Notes: generated by a model from the sequence alone, not told the origin. A DNA stretch of 64,000 bases from Adineta steineri (GCA_905250115.1 CAJNOI010000157.1:1-64000); one strand, 5' to 3'. Positions 10,674-23,790 are shown, numbered from the stretch's first letter. Program-made: numbers and translations.

Positions 10674-11174
10674 ATGAATTTTTTAGGAAATCGTGATAAT
10701 TCGACTATATTTAATTTTACACCAGAAGCTGTTCGTATTATTACTTATAAAATTTTAACAGCAAAAACATTAGAAGGTTTTGGTGGTTTATTAAGAAAAT
10801 ATTGTCCAAAACGTTGTGGTCCAGTTTTTACTGAAGCTATTAAAAACTTTATGATTTTACCACAAACAAATGAAAATAATGTATTGATTAAAGAAAAATT
10901 AATTGCTTTATTAACTAATACAGTTGGATATTCTCGATTATATAATAATCAAATGTCGAATTTTTGTTGGCAACCATTAGCTGATGTTGATATTTCTCTC
11001 CTGGAAAAAATTGTTGGTTCCGATGAATTAAAAAAAATCGAACAAGATAATAGAGGAAAAAAAGTTTTACATTGTTACAGAATAATAAATAAATTAAATC
11101 ATCATGGTTGTGGTAATTATAATCCAAATATGAATTACACATTTACATTTACTGGCTATAATGATCGACATTGA
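10674..11174 (+). CDS. In-frame continuation of the VWA gene after a TAG
   Basis: 166 residues from the ATG at 10674, in exactly the same frame as the 796-residue ORF and separated from it only by TAG and three codons. Its sequence (NFTPEAVRIITYKILTAK onward) has the same style and codon use as the upstream protein and looks like part of one long C-terminal helical domain. I tested a 33-nt GT-AG intron (GTAACT...TTTTTTAG) across the stop, but joining it creates TGA. Readings left are a nonsense change in a gene of about 970 codons, stop read-through, or two separate genes. The first seems most likely. Confidence 0.55.
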   Translation: MNFLGNRDNSTIFNFTPEAVRIITYKILTAKTLEGFGGLLRKYCPKRCGPVFTEAIKNFMILPQTNENNVLIKEKLIALLTNTVGYSRLYNNQMSNFCWQPLADVDISLLEKIVGSDELKKIEQDNRGKKVLHCYRIINKLNHHGCGNYNPNMNYTFTFTGYNDRH

Positions 11175-12349
11175 CTTCATTTTTATTCTCATTTTAACAA
11201 ACAAAAATAAATACATATATATCATTGTCTAATTCTAAGGACTTTTTAGTTATATCTCGATAAAAGAAAGAATACTTTGTTTTAATTATTAATATCATGA
11301 TAAAAAAGAAACTAAAAATCATATCTATCCTTTACTATTACAGCATCAAACATCTACCCTATTTTTCTTTTGAATAATAGCATATTATTCGGTAAATACT
11401 GACGTAAAGATAAATGTACTTTCATAATATTTATATGAAAGAAACTTGAGTAGGCATAAAAGGAAACAATTGATCAATATCCAACAGCTGGTATATAACG
11501 ATTTTTGATAGAATTATATTTTATTAAAATTTTTTCTGATTGAGAATCGTATTGTTTTCAATACAAAACATACCCTCTAGCCTAGTTACTCGTCTATCAA
11601 AGCGAAGAAAAAATAATGAAAGTAAAACGTCGATACAGATAAATTACAACATGATGTATGTAGTAAAGACTAAAAAGACGTTTACATTTGAATTATATTA
11701 ATATATGATCACGAACAAAATTAACATAAGTTTCTTTTTACGAATTAATAGTCAATATATTTTATTACTATTCGCATCGATATAAAAATTGAATTTTTAT
11801 CAAATACAGTAACTATCAGATATCTCATATACTATGACGGGTATAAAAGCATATTTTTCTTCATGCGATAATTGTGTTCAATATAAAATAATAGTTGATT
11901 ATCGATTTTTTTTAGAAAATCAATAATAATGTATCTAGTTTCATCTTAAGTAAACAAATTTCAATCTATATATATAAACAGGAATGTTTGTTTGTTTGTT
12001 TCTTTGTTCGCTATGCGTTCAGTCTCTGCAGTAGCTAGCCTCATTACACTTTCTATGATACTTCCCTAGCCCCAGGAGAAGCTCTAGAAGGGGTGGAGAG
12101 GTATGTATTACATTTGATAAATACGATCTCATTCAGACACACATCTACACCCTATTTCTTGTTCTTATTTTCATTTATGATAGATTTGATGATCAAAATA
12201 CTAATTGTTTATTAATCACATCGCAGTTAGACAATTTTAGTGATTAAAATATTACTTATCTATAAATTAAAAAAAGATCCTAAAAACTTTTAGATGCAGT
12301 ACATTCAATCAGAATGACAATTGCGAATCATAGAAAAATTGGTTTTATA
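11175..12349. other. Intergenic region with TTTG-rich repeat
   Basis: AT-rich and without a gene that I can see. 11967-12095 holds a (TTTG)n tract followed by more GC-rich sequence, possibly a dispersed repeat; a related tract is at 33868-33905. From about 12080 to 12349 the sequence matches, inverted, the distal 3' flank of F-box copy C (23346-23720). That flank includes an ACACCC/GGGTGT word at 12151 and 23637. Confidence 0.5.
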
Positions 12350-15130
12350 AGTTCTAGTTTTTTTTATAAGAGCAAATGAAAAATTCTGTCCAAGTAAATG
12401 GCTCGAGTCATACAGTTGAGTTAACACTATCGAACTTCCGAGCCCGAGCCATTAAGAAAATATGTTGTAAAGTATGAAACAACTGATTCTAACTAATTTT
12501 GTGTACGAATCGTACTATTTTTATTTATATAAAAAGAAAGATAAAAAGCAAATCAATTTTCATGATATATAATTTCTTATAATGTCCAATGCACACTTAT
12601 TTTGTTGCCACTGCGCTGAATTGTATACTTATCAATAGTTGTCTCGGAATCGATTATCATTGCTAAAGTTCTAACCATATTTTCATCTGCCATAGGATTA
12701 ATGAAGCACAGACAGCAGAGATTAGGAATACGTGTCCTTCGATTCATAATAAATTTCATAAATAACGGAACATCAGTATCTGATATCCATTCTACTTCAA
12801 GATATTGCATATGTGGACAAAGATTGATAAAAAATTCAATTTCTTGTTCTTCTGTAACTTGACCAAGTTTGACTTTTGTTATTTTGTTAATAGCCAATAC
12901 TGATAGATGATTTTTGGTATGTTCAATAAATAAAGATTCTAACTTAACTATTGGTATAGATGAGAGTTTTAATGATTCAATATTTGGCAATGAAGATAAA
13001 ATATCGAGTAACATCTTAATAGACATGACATCGTTATCTATATCTAAATGAGTGAATTGAATCGCTTTAACGGCAGATTTTAATCTCTCAATATATAGCC
13101 TATCAAGTGTGGTATATTCATTATTCCCAATAGTCAATTGTATAATGCGATGGTCAGTTTTTTCTTGATTAGTAATATAATTATCTTCTGTCGAATTTTG
13201 TTTCGAATACGTGTCATTATTCATATGCTCATGACGATCAATCCATTTTTTTCTGATAAAAAAAATAAAAAGATATATAGAATCATTTTATGAATGATTT
13301 TTTTCTGACGATACCTATATGGATGAATTGAAAAAGTCGATACTCTAGAATATATTTGTATCTCGCGAAACAATTTTCGTTCAATCCAGAATGGTGAACT
13401 AAATTGATTAATGAATTCATCGGTTAAATCACTTAAATTTATCTCCCTATCATCATCAAAATACTGATCAAACTGAAAGTAGAATTTTTTTAATTGAGGC
13501 ATATATTCTTTAATTAATCGTTCCCAACGATCACCATCAAGATAAGTTTTTTTCCGAAGTATACTAATACTGAATATTTGTAATTGAGACGATATTTCCT
13601 TAATAAACTCTTCAAATTCATCAAACGAAGCATCAAAATTTTGAAAATAAATATATTTTAAATGTGGTAATTTCATCGATAGATCTTTTTGGAATTCTTC
13701 ATCTGATTTAAACATTTGATCACAAGACAGATGACGAAGTTGTGGTGTGTGTTGAAGTAGAGAATTTAGTTCATTAAGAGTACAACAATGATTAATAACT
13801 AGATGTTCGATTGTACTAAATTGTTGATTGATTACATGTGGAATATTAATTTGTAATGTATGACACGATGAATATAGTTTGCTATATGTTAATGTAGGTA
13901 AAGAAAAAATGAATGGATAAATATCCCCACGATCATGATAATAATTATCCTTTATAAAAATGGTTAGTGAAAAGAGACGCGGTAAAGATTTTAAATCAAA
14001 AAGAGTGGTAGGTAGTTTCTCTGCTTCGATTCCATTGAGAATAATTGATTCAAGACGATGAAATGTTGAATCAATAGTACAATGATTAAAGAACGTATCA
14101 ACCGATAATTGATTAGTCAAATGAAGTGAACGAATACGATGTGAATTTGGAATAATAACATGTTGACAAAGATATTCGGGTAGAGATTTTGATTCTAATT
14201 CAAGTTTTATTCGAAGTAAAAGTGACGAAGAAGTGATAAGATTTTGTAAACGATTATTAAGGTTTGAAAATGATTTATGTATATCACAAGTATCAAGCTT
14301 TTCCAATATTTCGTACAAAAGTTCATTTGATAAATTTTCTAAAGAGGTATACAACGTACTGAAAAAAAATAGAAAAAAAATATTATACATTTAAGCAGAT
14401 GCATTTATTGATTACTTTTCGTCACTCGATCTTGCTAAAGAAAAAAAATGAAAAAAATTACTCTAATATAACTCTAATTTACTTTGCAGCTGTTTTGTTT
14501 CCATATTAATCGATTGACTCGAACTCAGTTGTTGTTTCATTTGATTCATATTTATTCAACAAGTAATTATGAAGAAACTATTTTTTTCTTCTATTCGATA
14601 CATATATATACAAACAAACATCGATTAGTCACTATTTTTTATTTATTATTTTTTGTTCTATCATTTTTTCTTTGGAAAAAAAGTAAAAAAATATATGTAT
14701 TTATACTTAACACGTGTTATTATTTCCGATAAAACATAATATCATTTCTTTTTTTCTGTTTTAACTCGAAAAAAAACACAAAAGAATCAAATTAACTTTC
14801 CATCTTGATTCATATATTTTTTCCAATACTTTTTATCATTATCATGTTTTTTTCTCAGTGTCTTGCATTTTTTCTCTTTCGTTGAGATATATATATATAC
14901 TGACTGATTACGTTATTTTTTATATATATAAACAAAGGAGCTGTACAATTATAGGCGATGTTCGAAACAGTACATTGTCTGATGCAAACAAATTTAGTAA
15001 TAGCACGTTAAGATGTTGGATCTTGAACATCAATTTAATTACGTGACATTTGTTTAAACTGACTTTTAATAAATCGAACGAAAGTCAAACAACTTAACTA
15101 TGATTTAACAGAAAAGAAAAAAAACGGTTT
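12080..15130 (-). repeat. Duplicated block B, inverted relative to block C
   Basis: The whole interval, i.e. 3' flank, F-box gene and 5' flank, is matched in reverse order by 20675-23720. The two arms of about 3 kb are diverged but alignable by eye throughout, and they bracket about 5.5 kb holding the SDR and GPCR genes. Confidence 0.75.
12577..14549 (-). CDS. F-box/LRR-like protein, copy B
   Basis: Same architecture as copy A: exons 14549-14483 (67 nt), 14434-14416 (19 nt), 14358-13315 and 13252-12577, predicting 601 residues in one frame. The F-box is SLENLSNELLYEILEKLD near residue 36, followed by LRR-like repeats and the terminal HWTL. After the last intron (62 nt) copy B carries an insertion relative to A and C, with SKQNSTEDNYITNQEKTDHR, also present in copy D, so B and D share a segment that A and C lack. 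Splice sites look intact (GTATCG donor, ATCAG acceptor). The role is inferred as a substrate receptor for an SCF-type ubiquitin ligase. Confidence 0.85.
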
Positions 15131-15201
15131 TTATTTTAGTTCAATTCAAAGCAAAAGATTGTTTATATTAAAGCTTGATTAAATATTATGTGTTAATAGT
15201 T

Positions 15202-16054
15202 TTATATAATTAAATTACCACCATCAACAACTAAATTAGCACTAGTCATAAATGGACATAGATCAGAAATGACAAAAATAATTAAATTAGCAATATCTTG
15301 TGCTTGACCAATTCGTTTTAAACAACTTCCTTCCATACATTTTTCATTCATTTCTTCTATTGTCATATTACTATCTTTAGCTAATTGAGTACGTCCTGGT
15401 GAGTCAATGGAACCAGGACTGATTGTATTTACACGAATATTAAATGAACCTAAATCAAGAGCCAGATTTCGTGTTAATTGAATAATAGCACCTTTAGTTG
15501 CTGAATATGGTGTAGAATCAGGAATAGCAATTAAACCTAAAGTACTGGATATATTAACAATTGATCCACTATTTTGTTTTTTCATTATTGGTGCAATATG
15601 TTTTGCTGTTAAAGCATAACCACGTACATTAACATCGAATATATGAGACCAATCTTCACCTGATATTTCTTCGATATTTCCTAAAGTGACAATTGCTGCA
15701 CTAAAAAAATATAATAGGAAAGAAAATTATTCTGAGAAAACAATTTTACGTATTAAGAAGAACATGAATTGTATTCCATTTATCTAAAGTTGCTTGAACT
15801 GCTTGTTGAATACTTGTTTCATTAGTAACATCAAGTTTTACAACAAATATTCGATCATCAGTGTCATTTTCATTTGTAATTATTTCTTCTTTAACTTTGT
15901 TAACTTTTGTTGGATCTAAATCACCTAAAACTAGACGAGCTCCATGCATGTAGCATGTCTTAGCTATAGATTTTGCAATATGTCCAGCAGCACCAGTTAT
16001 AAACACAACTTTGTTAACCAATAATTGACTCCAATTACCCGAATTCGTAGACAT
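15202..16054 (-). CDS. Short-chain dehydrogenase/reductase, paralogue 1
   Basis: Two exons, 16054-15750 and 15700-15202, joined in frame to 267 residues, the usual size for a classical SDR. It has a Rossmann nucleotide-binding start (VFITGAAGHIA), NISS before the active site and a YSATK (YxxxK) catalytic motif, ending in VDGGN. Two family motifs are altered: the Gly-rich TGxxxGxG reads TGAAGHIA, and NNAG reads NTAA. The sister gene at 32894 has the same changes and an intron at the same place (after L-N-T). It should oxidise or reduce a small alcohol or ketone with NAD(P); the substrate is unknown, with sugar acids possible from the sister gene's neighbour. It lies between F-box copy B and a GPCR on the same strand. 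Confidence 0.9.
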
Positions 16055-16157
16055 TATTACACTATAATATGTATTTGCTATTTATTTTTTCGTATATATT
16101 TAATAGTAGTAAGGTAAAATATGGAAAGAAAGATAAAAATATAAATAATGTTTACAC

Positions 16158-16753
16158 AAACGAGCACGTGTTAGTTATATATGTTATATTTATCCAAGTG
16201 AATAATTTATTTAATCAAACTATTATTTCACATTACAATTCTTGTCATAGATTCTTGTTAGTGAGATTTTTTGTTGTTATTAAATTATCAAGGATTACTA
16301 AACATTTATATATAAAACTAAAGTCATGTGAAAGTTAAGTTTAGAAGAATATAAAAGAATCATGTGATAAATGTCATAAATATTTTCTATGAATAAGAAT
16401 GTATGACTTTTCCATAGTGAAAAATACATTTAAGGATTACTCATAGTGAATGAATCCTTTGATTTAATTTTAAAATTTCTTTTGCTTTTATCTCTTAATC
16501 GTCTTCTCTCTGCGTGACCATAAAAATCCTATCATCAGTTTTTTCTTTATGTTCGTTTACAAAGAATCTTAGAACAATTTGAATTTTATGCTTTGTTTTA
16601 TTCAATTAATTTAAAACTAGAGTAACATTTAGAATGAACATAATCTCTAGTTTAATATTGGAATAAAGTTAATACAAAAATTAATTGTTAAGAAAATTAT
16701 CGAGTGATTGATGTTTCTTTTCATTACTAACTGTAATATAATATAGTAAAACA
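16158..16753. promoter_or_regulatory. SDR 5' flank, duplicated at 6378-6980
   Basis: About 600 bases upstream of SDR paralogue 1 are shared with block A, starting at CACGTGTTAGTTATAT and alignable along the whole length. It is presumably the promoter side of the SDR. In block A the same sequence sits next to F-box copy A with no SDR. Confidence 0.6.
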
Positions 16754-17096
16754 TAAAAATTATAATAACCATCGTTTTATGTATTCAATATATCAATTAG
16801 AAATCTTACGTAAAATTATGCAAAACAACAATATAAGTTACGTGATTATATATAAATAGCTCCTGGTAATTATATTGAGGGATTTAGACTATAATATGCT
16901 TATTCTGATAATAATAGATTAATTTGTCACATGCATTTTACACTAATCTTGTGTTATTATAGTCTACGAAGAGATAGTAGGTTATGAAAAAGAGTAATAT
17001 ATATCTATTAGTCTAATAAATTTTATTTTATTATGCAAAAGTATGTAAATTAAAACATTTATAGTTCTTCTTTGATGTTTTTAAATAAAACTCATA

Positions 17097-18125
17097 TTAA
17101 ACAGTCGGTGAAATAGTTATTACATTAATTTGATTATTTTTTTCAAAAAATATTGAATTACATTGCAGAATTTTCTTGACTTGTCGACGAAAATTCGGTG
17201 TTGAAATAAAAAATATATAAAAACTTGAAACAGCATTTGCAAAAAATGAAACAGCAGCTATAAAATAAATAATAAGATTATAAGATAATAATTTTGTATT
17301 AATATAATTAAATGCAATTAAATAAGTATATCCCATACAATATGGAATCGATGATATTAATATCGATATACATAATAATAAAAGCATTCGAGATAATTGT
17401 TTATCCATATGAAAATTTAATTGAATAGTTGTACGACTAGAAAGTTTTAATTGTTTATATGTTAATGTACCAAATACCGAAAGAAAACATATTGGAAAAA
17501 TTGCATGAAAAAATATTTGAATAATACATAAATAATAATATAAATATCTTTCTGAAGATATTATACAATCATCAAAATCAGAAATTTCATAATAATAACC
17601 TACTGAAATATTATGTAAACCAATTACAAAGATAATTAATAAAATTATTTGTTTTGTACGATATGGTGTTGTACTTAATTGTCGTAAACGTGCTTGTCGG
17701 GATGAAATCAAATATCGATCTAATGTTGCCATACATATACATGTTAATGATATGAGATCACTTGTATGTAAGACATAATAACGTAATTTACATGTAAAAA
17801 TGACATTATTTGGTGTTTTTGGATATTGAAAACCATCATATACAATACGAGTTAAAAGTGGATATATAATTAGAATGAAATTAGCACAAGATGATGTAAG
17901 TAAATATAGAGAACTATTACTTGGTCGATTATTTCCATTATTTTCATTTCCTTGTTTGTGTGAACGACACCAGATTGTAAATACACAAATATTTAATGCA
18001 TTTCCAATTAAACCAAATACATACATGATTATACCCATAGTAATAATCAGTTTATGAGCAATAAAAGTAACTTCATCGATACTTGCGTTATTCATCTTTG
18101 AATTTAATGTCTCGACTGTAAACAT
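17097..18125 (-). CDS. Rhodopsin-like GPCR, intronless, paralogue 1
   Basis: 342-residue single-exon ORF with seven hydrophobic segments. TM1 contains the GN of LIGNALNIC. A Cys precedes TM3 (FTCKLRYYVL), TM3 ends LDRYL (E/DRY class), and intracellular helix 8 begins STPNFRRQVKK. The TM7 signature NPxxY is degenerate here (NAVSSFYIF), whereas the sister at 28087 keeps NPVMSFYIY. N-glycosylation sites occur before TM1. The ligand is unknown; the overall form suggests a peptide or FMRFamide-like receptor, part of a bdelloid expansion. The start codon is the first ATG; the second at MNNASID is equally possible. Confidence 0.88.
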   Translation of the reverse strand: MFTVETLNSKMNNASIDEVTFIAHKLIITMGIIMYVFGLIGNALNICVFTIWCRSHKQGNENNGNNRPSNSSLYLLTSSCANFILIIYPLLTRIVYDGFQYPKTPNNVIFTCKLRYYVLHTSDLISLTCICMATLDRYLISSRQARLRQLSTTPYRTKQIILLIIFVIGLHNISVGYYYEISDFDDCIISSERYLYYYLCIIQIFFHAIFPICFLSVFGTLTYKQLKLSSRTTIQLNFHMDKQLSRMLLLLCISILISSIPYCMGYTYLIAFNYINTKLLSYNLIIYFIAAVSFFANAVSSFYIFFISTPNFRRQVKKILQCNSIFFEKNNQINVITISPTV

Positions 18126-20674
18126 ACCACGTAATAATTTATTTGAAAAATATTTTAATAAATATATGGTTTATAATTATATTTTATAAAATTGTGCTGG
18201 CAGCATAGACAATAAATATTAAAGTAGTTAGATAAAAGGTCACTGATGTAATTACTAAATTAGAAAAGAATTTTAATGTTCGTAGTAGAAGCGTGTCTAT
18301 TAAAAATAAAATTTATTAGACTGAAGAATTAACTGAACTATCTAATGTATTAAAATCTCATGTGGCCCATAACATGTGATCTACATTTATATGACATTCT
18401 TCCATCCATTAATACGCTGTATGAAAAAAAAACAAAATGCACCCCTAGACGCAGTATCAAAAGCTCTACAATCCATAAAGTAAAGATTATTTTAATTCTA
18501 TAGCATTTGTTTTCAAAAATAGCAAAAGTCTGTACGATCTTTTTTTGTTATTGCGACAACTGAACTGATTATACAGAACTTTTTTTCTTCAAAACAAAAA
18601 GTATATAAAAGAAGAAACTTTGTTTTGAATTACTAATTACAAAATTAGCTTTTCATTTATTCTAAATCAACTGTAAAAAGATAAATTTTAATTATCCGAT
18701 CACGAGTATTTCTCTGTCTAGTCTATACAACATATAACTATGTTTTGAACTAAAAGTGTTGTAAACCTTCGACATATTAGAACATCCTTCTCTAGTAGCT
18801 GACTTTTTAATTCTAACTGTATGTATGTCTAAAGTTAGTCTGGCAAATACTTTACTGTTCTCACTTATGTTTATAATTATCTGCATTTGAAAAATTTATA
18901 AATTAATTAACGGATGTATATAGCACATAAAAAAGCAATGCTTAATATGATCAAACTATGTCGGTTCTTCATTAAAAATCTTTTTTTTTGACACCCGCCC
19001 TCAAATTCATTATTTTTTAAAAACGTGATAGAAAACCCTCCATAGAGTTTGTGAATGACAAGGGACAATAGAACACCCCAGGTCTTTGAAATTCTCGAGG
19101 GCTTTATTATAAGTTAAATTTAGTATAGCTTAACACTAAATCTAATGAAGAATGTCATACTTTTATAAGAAACAAAATAGGAACTTATTGCGAAGTTAGG
19201 TATTATAACACCCCGAAGTTTTTTATCATACAAAGTGAAATTTAATTTTTAATAAGTACAATATTGTTTACGACAATCGACGTCAGACCATTTTGTAAAA
19301 TTTATAATTAAAAAATATTAAAATAAAAGAAACTGATTAACTTAGCAATAGTTTCTCTTCTTAAGGATACAAATTTATAATTTCTATTAACACTTACAGC
19401 AATAAATAAACGCCAAAATCACATGTCGTATTCCATGATACAATAGAATTTATATGATAATCTCTTAGAAGACTAGGTATGACGATCTTGAAATAAAATA
19501 TGCATAGTATTGGTACAAATTTAGATAAATGAAAGCTTTTTATTAAATTCTTAACCCTTTAGGAGATGTGATTACTCTGAGACGAAGTAGAAGTTTCCAA
19601 AACTTGTAAAAAATATATTCATTACAAATGATAATGTTATGCTATGTAGGTGGTGACATATTCATCACTTGCATTAAGATCTATAATTATAATTGCATGG
19701 TAGAAAGTCGACAAAAATCATATGACATTCATCCAAATCCGGGCGTAATTATATGTCTCTTGTCCCCACGGGATTAATAAGTTGAAGGTAAATAATGGAT
19801 GCATCTATTTAACTTCAAGTTATTAATAAAATCATTAAGAGAGAGAGAGAACATTCGACTTTGTTCTCGAAAAGATAAATTTCTTTATGCGCAGGTAATA
19901 TATACAAGTAAATATTAATTCAAAAGTGTTATGAATAAATGATTTAACATGACAAAAAGATATGTTGAAGTTCCAGTATTGTATCATTTGACCAAAATCA
20001 TTCATTTCTAAAAGTAGATAATGTCATATTAAGATATTCTTTCAAAAAAATTTGATATTCTAGAAGATTTTCTTGCACAGTGAAAGTGTCTTTTATCTAT
20101 ATATGCGATACACTTCCTTTGTAGTTTCTATTTCTATAAAATTTTACAGTAATACAATTAGTAAAAAGAAACTTTTAATTGATAGTGATCAATTATGGTT
20201 ATTCCTATTAAAAATAAATGAGAATCTCTAGACGACAAAATTAGTAGACATTTTCATAACTGAAAGATGATTTGCTTAATTATTTTTAACTAAACACGTT
20301 TATATATAGAATAGATCTGTATTATATTGGATTATCATCATTTTGAGAACTTTGAATACAATGTAACATTTATCGGAAGTACATCGACATTTTTTTAAAG
20401 TCAGAAATCCATTGAGAATTTACACTATTATATCATAAAAGTAAAATAAAAGAAACAAGAGTATTTCATACAGATGAGATACTTCAATTATCTATAAATA
20501 AAATTATAAATATATATTAGTTATTATTATTTACGTGAACTTTAATTATTATTTTATTAGTTCAAAGAATTCTATTTTAAAAATCTTCATTCAGAATAAT
20601 TGGATTAAATTTGTCCTATTTCTTTAAATCTTTATCTCTTTTATATGAAACAAGTCAATTCCGTTCGACGTTCA
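18126..20674. other. Intergenic region
   Basis: About 2.5 kb of AT-rich DNA without a supportable gene. There is a short GA run (19840-19851) and a GC-richer patch near 19000-19110. It forms part of the spacer between the inverted F-box blocks B and C. Confidence 0.55.
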
Positions 20675-23600
20675 CGATGAGACGTGTGCATCAAATATGA
20701 AACATTTTTTTTCTTTTCTGTTGAATCATACTTAGATTCTTTGACTTCCGTTCGATTTATTAAAATTCAGTTTAAACAAATGTCACGTAATAAAGCTGAT
20801 GTTCAAGATTCATCATCCCATCGTGCTATTGTTAAATTTGTTTATATTAGCCAATCTACTGTTTCGAACATTGTCTATAATTGTACCACTCTTTTCTATA
20901 TATATATAAATATGAAAAATAACGTAATCAGTCAGTATATAAATATCAACTTTTATCGGAAATTATAACACGTGTTATAAGCACAAATACTTATTGTATT
21001 TTCTTATCTTTCTTCCAAATAGAAAATGATAGAACAAAGAATAATAAATATAAAATAGTGACTAATCGGTGTTGGTTTATACATATATATCTAATAGAAA
21101 AAAAGAATTCAATTTCTTCACACCATTACAGTCAGTCGATTTTGTATACTTAAGAAAACTTTTACAATTTATATTTACTTGTTAATTAAATATGAATCAA
21201 ATCAAACGACAACTGAGTTCGAGTCAATCGATCGATGTGGAAACGAAACAACTACGAAGTAAATTAGAAACATATTAGAGTAATTTGTTTTTTATTTTTT
21301 TCTTTAGCAAGATCGAGCGACGAAAGGTAATCAATAAATGCATCTGTCTAAATCTATAAAATATTTTTCAGTACATCATACACCTGTTTTGAAGATTTAT
21401 CAAATGAACTTTTGTACGAAATATTGGAAAAGCTTGATACTTGTGATATAAATAAATCATTTTCAAATCTTAATAATCGCTTACAAAACCTTATCAATTC
21501 TTCGTCACTTTTACTTGTAATAAAACTTGATTCAAAATCAAAATCTTTAGTCGAAGATCATTGTCAACATGTTATTATTCCAAATTCACATCGTATTCGT
21601 ACACTTAGTTTGGATGATTGTCCGACTGATCCATCACTAATTGATACGTTCTTCAAACATTGTACTATTGATTCATCATTTCAACGTCTTAAATATATTA
21701 ATCTTTATAGAGTCAAACAAGAGACCCTACTTACGATTCTTCTTGATTCAAAGTCTTTACCTCGTCTCTCTTCACTAAACATTCTTATGAGCTATAAAAA
21801 TTATCATGATCTTGATCTTGTAAACATTTACCAATTAATTTTTTCTTTATCTACATTAGAATATAACAGACTATGTACACCTCGTAGTATATTACCAATT
21901 TATATTCCACATGTAATCAATCAACAATTTAGTACAATAGAATATTTGGTTATTGATCATTGTTGTACTCTTAATGAACTAAATTCTATACTTCAACACA
22001 CACCACAACTTCGTCGTCTGTCTTGTCATGGTGTGATTGATTCAGACGAAGAACTTAAAGAAGATCTGTCATTGAAATTACCACATTTAAAGTCTATTTG
22101 TTTTGAAACTTGTGATGCTCCGTTTGATGAATTTGAAGTATTTATAAAGAAAATATCGTCTCAACTACAAATAGTCAGTATTAGTATATATTGGAATAAA
22201 GATTATCTTGATAGTAATCGTTGGGAACGATTAATTAAAGAATATATGCCTCAATTAAAAAAATTCTACTTTCATTTTAATCAACATTTCGATGACGATG
22301 ATAGACAGATAAATTTAAGTGATTCAACTGATGAATTCATTAATCAATTTAATTCACTATTCTGGATTGAACGAAAATTGTTTTGTGAGTTAAGAATAGA
22401 TTCCGACGAAATGAATTTTACAATTAATTCATATAGATATATTCAGAAAAATCTTTGATAAAATGATTGTGTACATCTTTTTATTTTTTATTTATCAGAA
22501 AAAAATGGATCGATCTTCATGAACATATGAAAAGTGACCATCGTATTATACGATTGACTATCCAGGATTCTCAATATACCGAACTTAATTGGGAATTTAT
22601 TAATAAAGTAAAATCTACTTTTAAAGCAATTCAATTTACCCATTTAGAGATAGAATATGACAACATGTGTATTCACATGTTACTCGATATTTTATCTTCA
22701 TTGCCAAATATTGAATCATTAAAACTGTCATTTACACCAATACTTGACTTAGAATCTGTATTTATTGAGGATACCAAAAATTATCTATCAGTATTGGCTA
22801 TTAATAAAATAACAAAAGTCAAACTTGGTCAAGTTATAGAAGAACAAGAAATTCAATTTTATATCAATCTTTGTCCACATATGCAATATCTTCAAGTAGA
22901 ATGTATGTCAGACACTGATGTTTCATTATTTATGGAATTTATTATGAATCGAAGGACACGTATTCCTAATCTCTGCTGTCTGTGCTTCATCATTCCTATG
23001 GCAGACGACAACATGGTTAGAACTTTAGCAATGACAATCGAGTCCGAGATAGTTAATAACAACTATACAATTCAGCGTACTGGTGACAAAATAAGTGTAC
23101 ATTGGAAATGATAAGAAATTATGTATCGTGAAAACTGACTTGTTTTTTATCTTTCTTTTTACATAAATAAAAATAGTACGATTAGTACGCAAAATTAGTT
23201 AGAATCAGTTGTTTTGTACTTTACAACATATTTTCTTAATGGCTCGGACTCGAGAGTTCGATAACGTTGACTCGAGTCATTTATTTGAACAGAATTTTTC
23301 ATTTGCTCTTATAAAAAAAACTAGAACTTATAAAACCAATTTTTCTGTAATTCACAACTATCATTCTGATTCAATGTGCTGCATCTAAAACTGTTTTCAA
23401 GATCTTTTTTATAAAGTAATCCATGTAGTCGTAAATCTCAGTATAAGCGTATTACTGAAAATATGTTTTGTCTCGTTCTATATTATTTTCGATCGTTTGT
23501 GAAGAGAATAAAATATTAATTTATGGATAAGTAATTTCAAAAATTAGAGAAGCTGTCGAACTGCGATGTGGTCATTAAACAATTAGTATTTCGATCATGA

Positions 23601-23720
23601 AATCTATCATAAATGAAAATAAGAGCAAGAAATAGGGTGTAGGTGTGAATTTGATATGCTGTAGACCTGGATGAGATCGTTTTTGTCAAATGTTAAACAT
23701 ATCCACACGCTCTAGGTTCA
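20675..23720 (+). repeat. Duplicated block C
   Basis: Inverted counterpart of block B (12080-15130) and direct counterpart of block D (23861-26760). The 5' flank from about 20735 (TTTGACTTCCG) through TCACGTAATA to the ATG is recognisable in B, C and D. Confidence 0.75.
21192..23111 (+). CDS. F-box/LRR-like protein, copy C (last intron donor altered)
   Basis: Exons by homology: 21192-21258 (67 nt), 21308-21326 (19 nt), 21372-22436 and 22499-23111, which would give 587 residues. The F-box is FEDLSNELLYEILEKLD and LRR-like repeats follow. The expected donor of the last intron reads AG|ATATATT instead of AG|GTATATT, so the GT is lost. Read-through meets a stop at 22456, truncating the last third. 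A strong GTGAGT at 22385 would be an alternative donor but joins to make TAA. Copy C is therefore either a young pseudogene, a shortened protein of about 383 residues, or spliced unusually. The coding frame otherwise has no break, so the loss is recent or the short form is used. Confidence 0.75.
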
Positions 23721-23790
23721 CAGTATTTCAACAGAAAACGAAAAATCCTGAGTGAATATACTATATCAGCAGCATCAATCTTGATATATA

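Noticed and set aside
10651-10683. 33-nt GT-AG intron that would remove the VWA stop
   Set aside because: Removing it joins T to GA and creates TGA, so it does not restore the frame.
22385-22498. Alternative GTGAGT donor in F-box copy C
   Set aside because: Splicing from it to the normal acceptor makes TAA at the junction.
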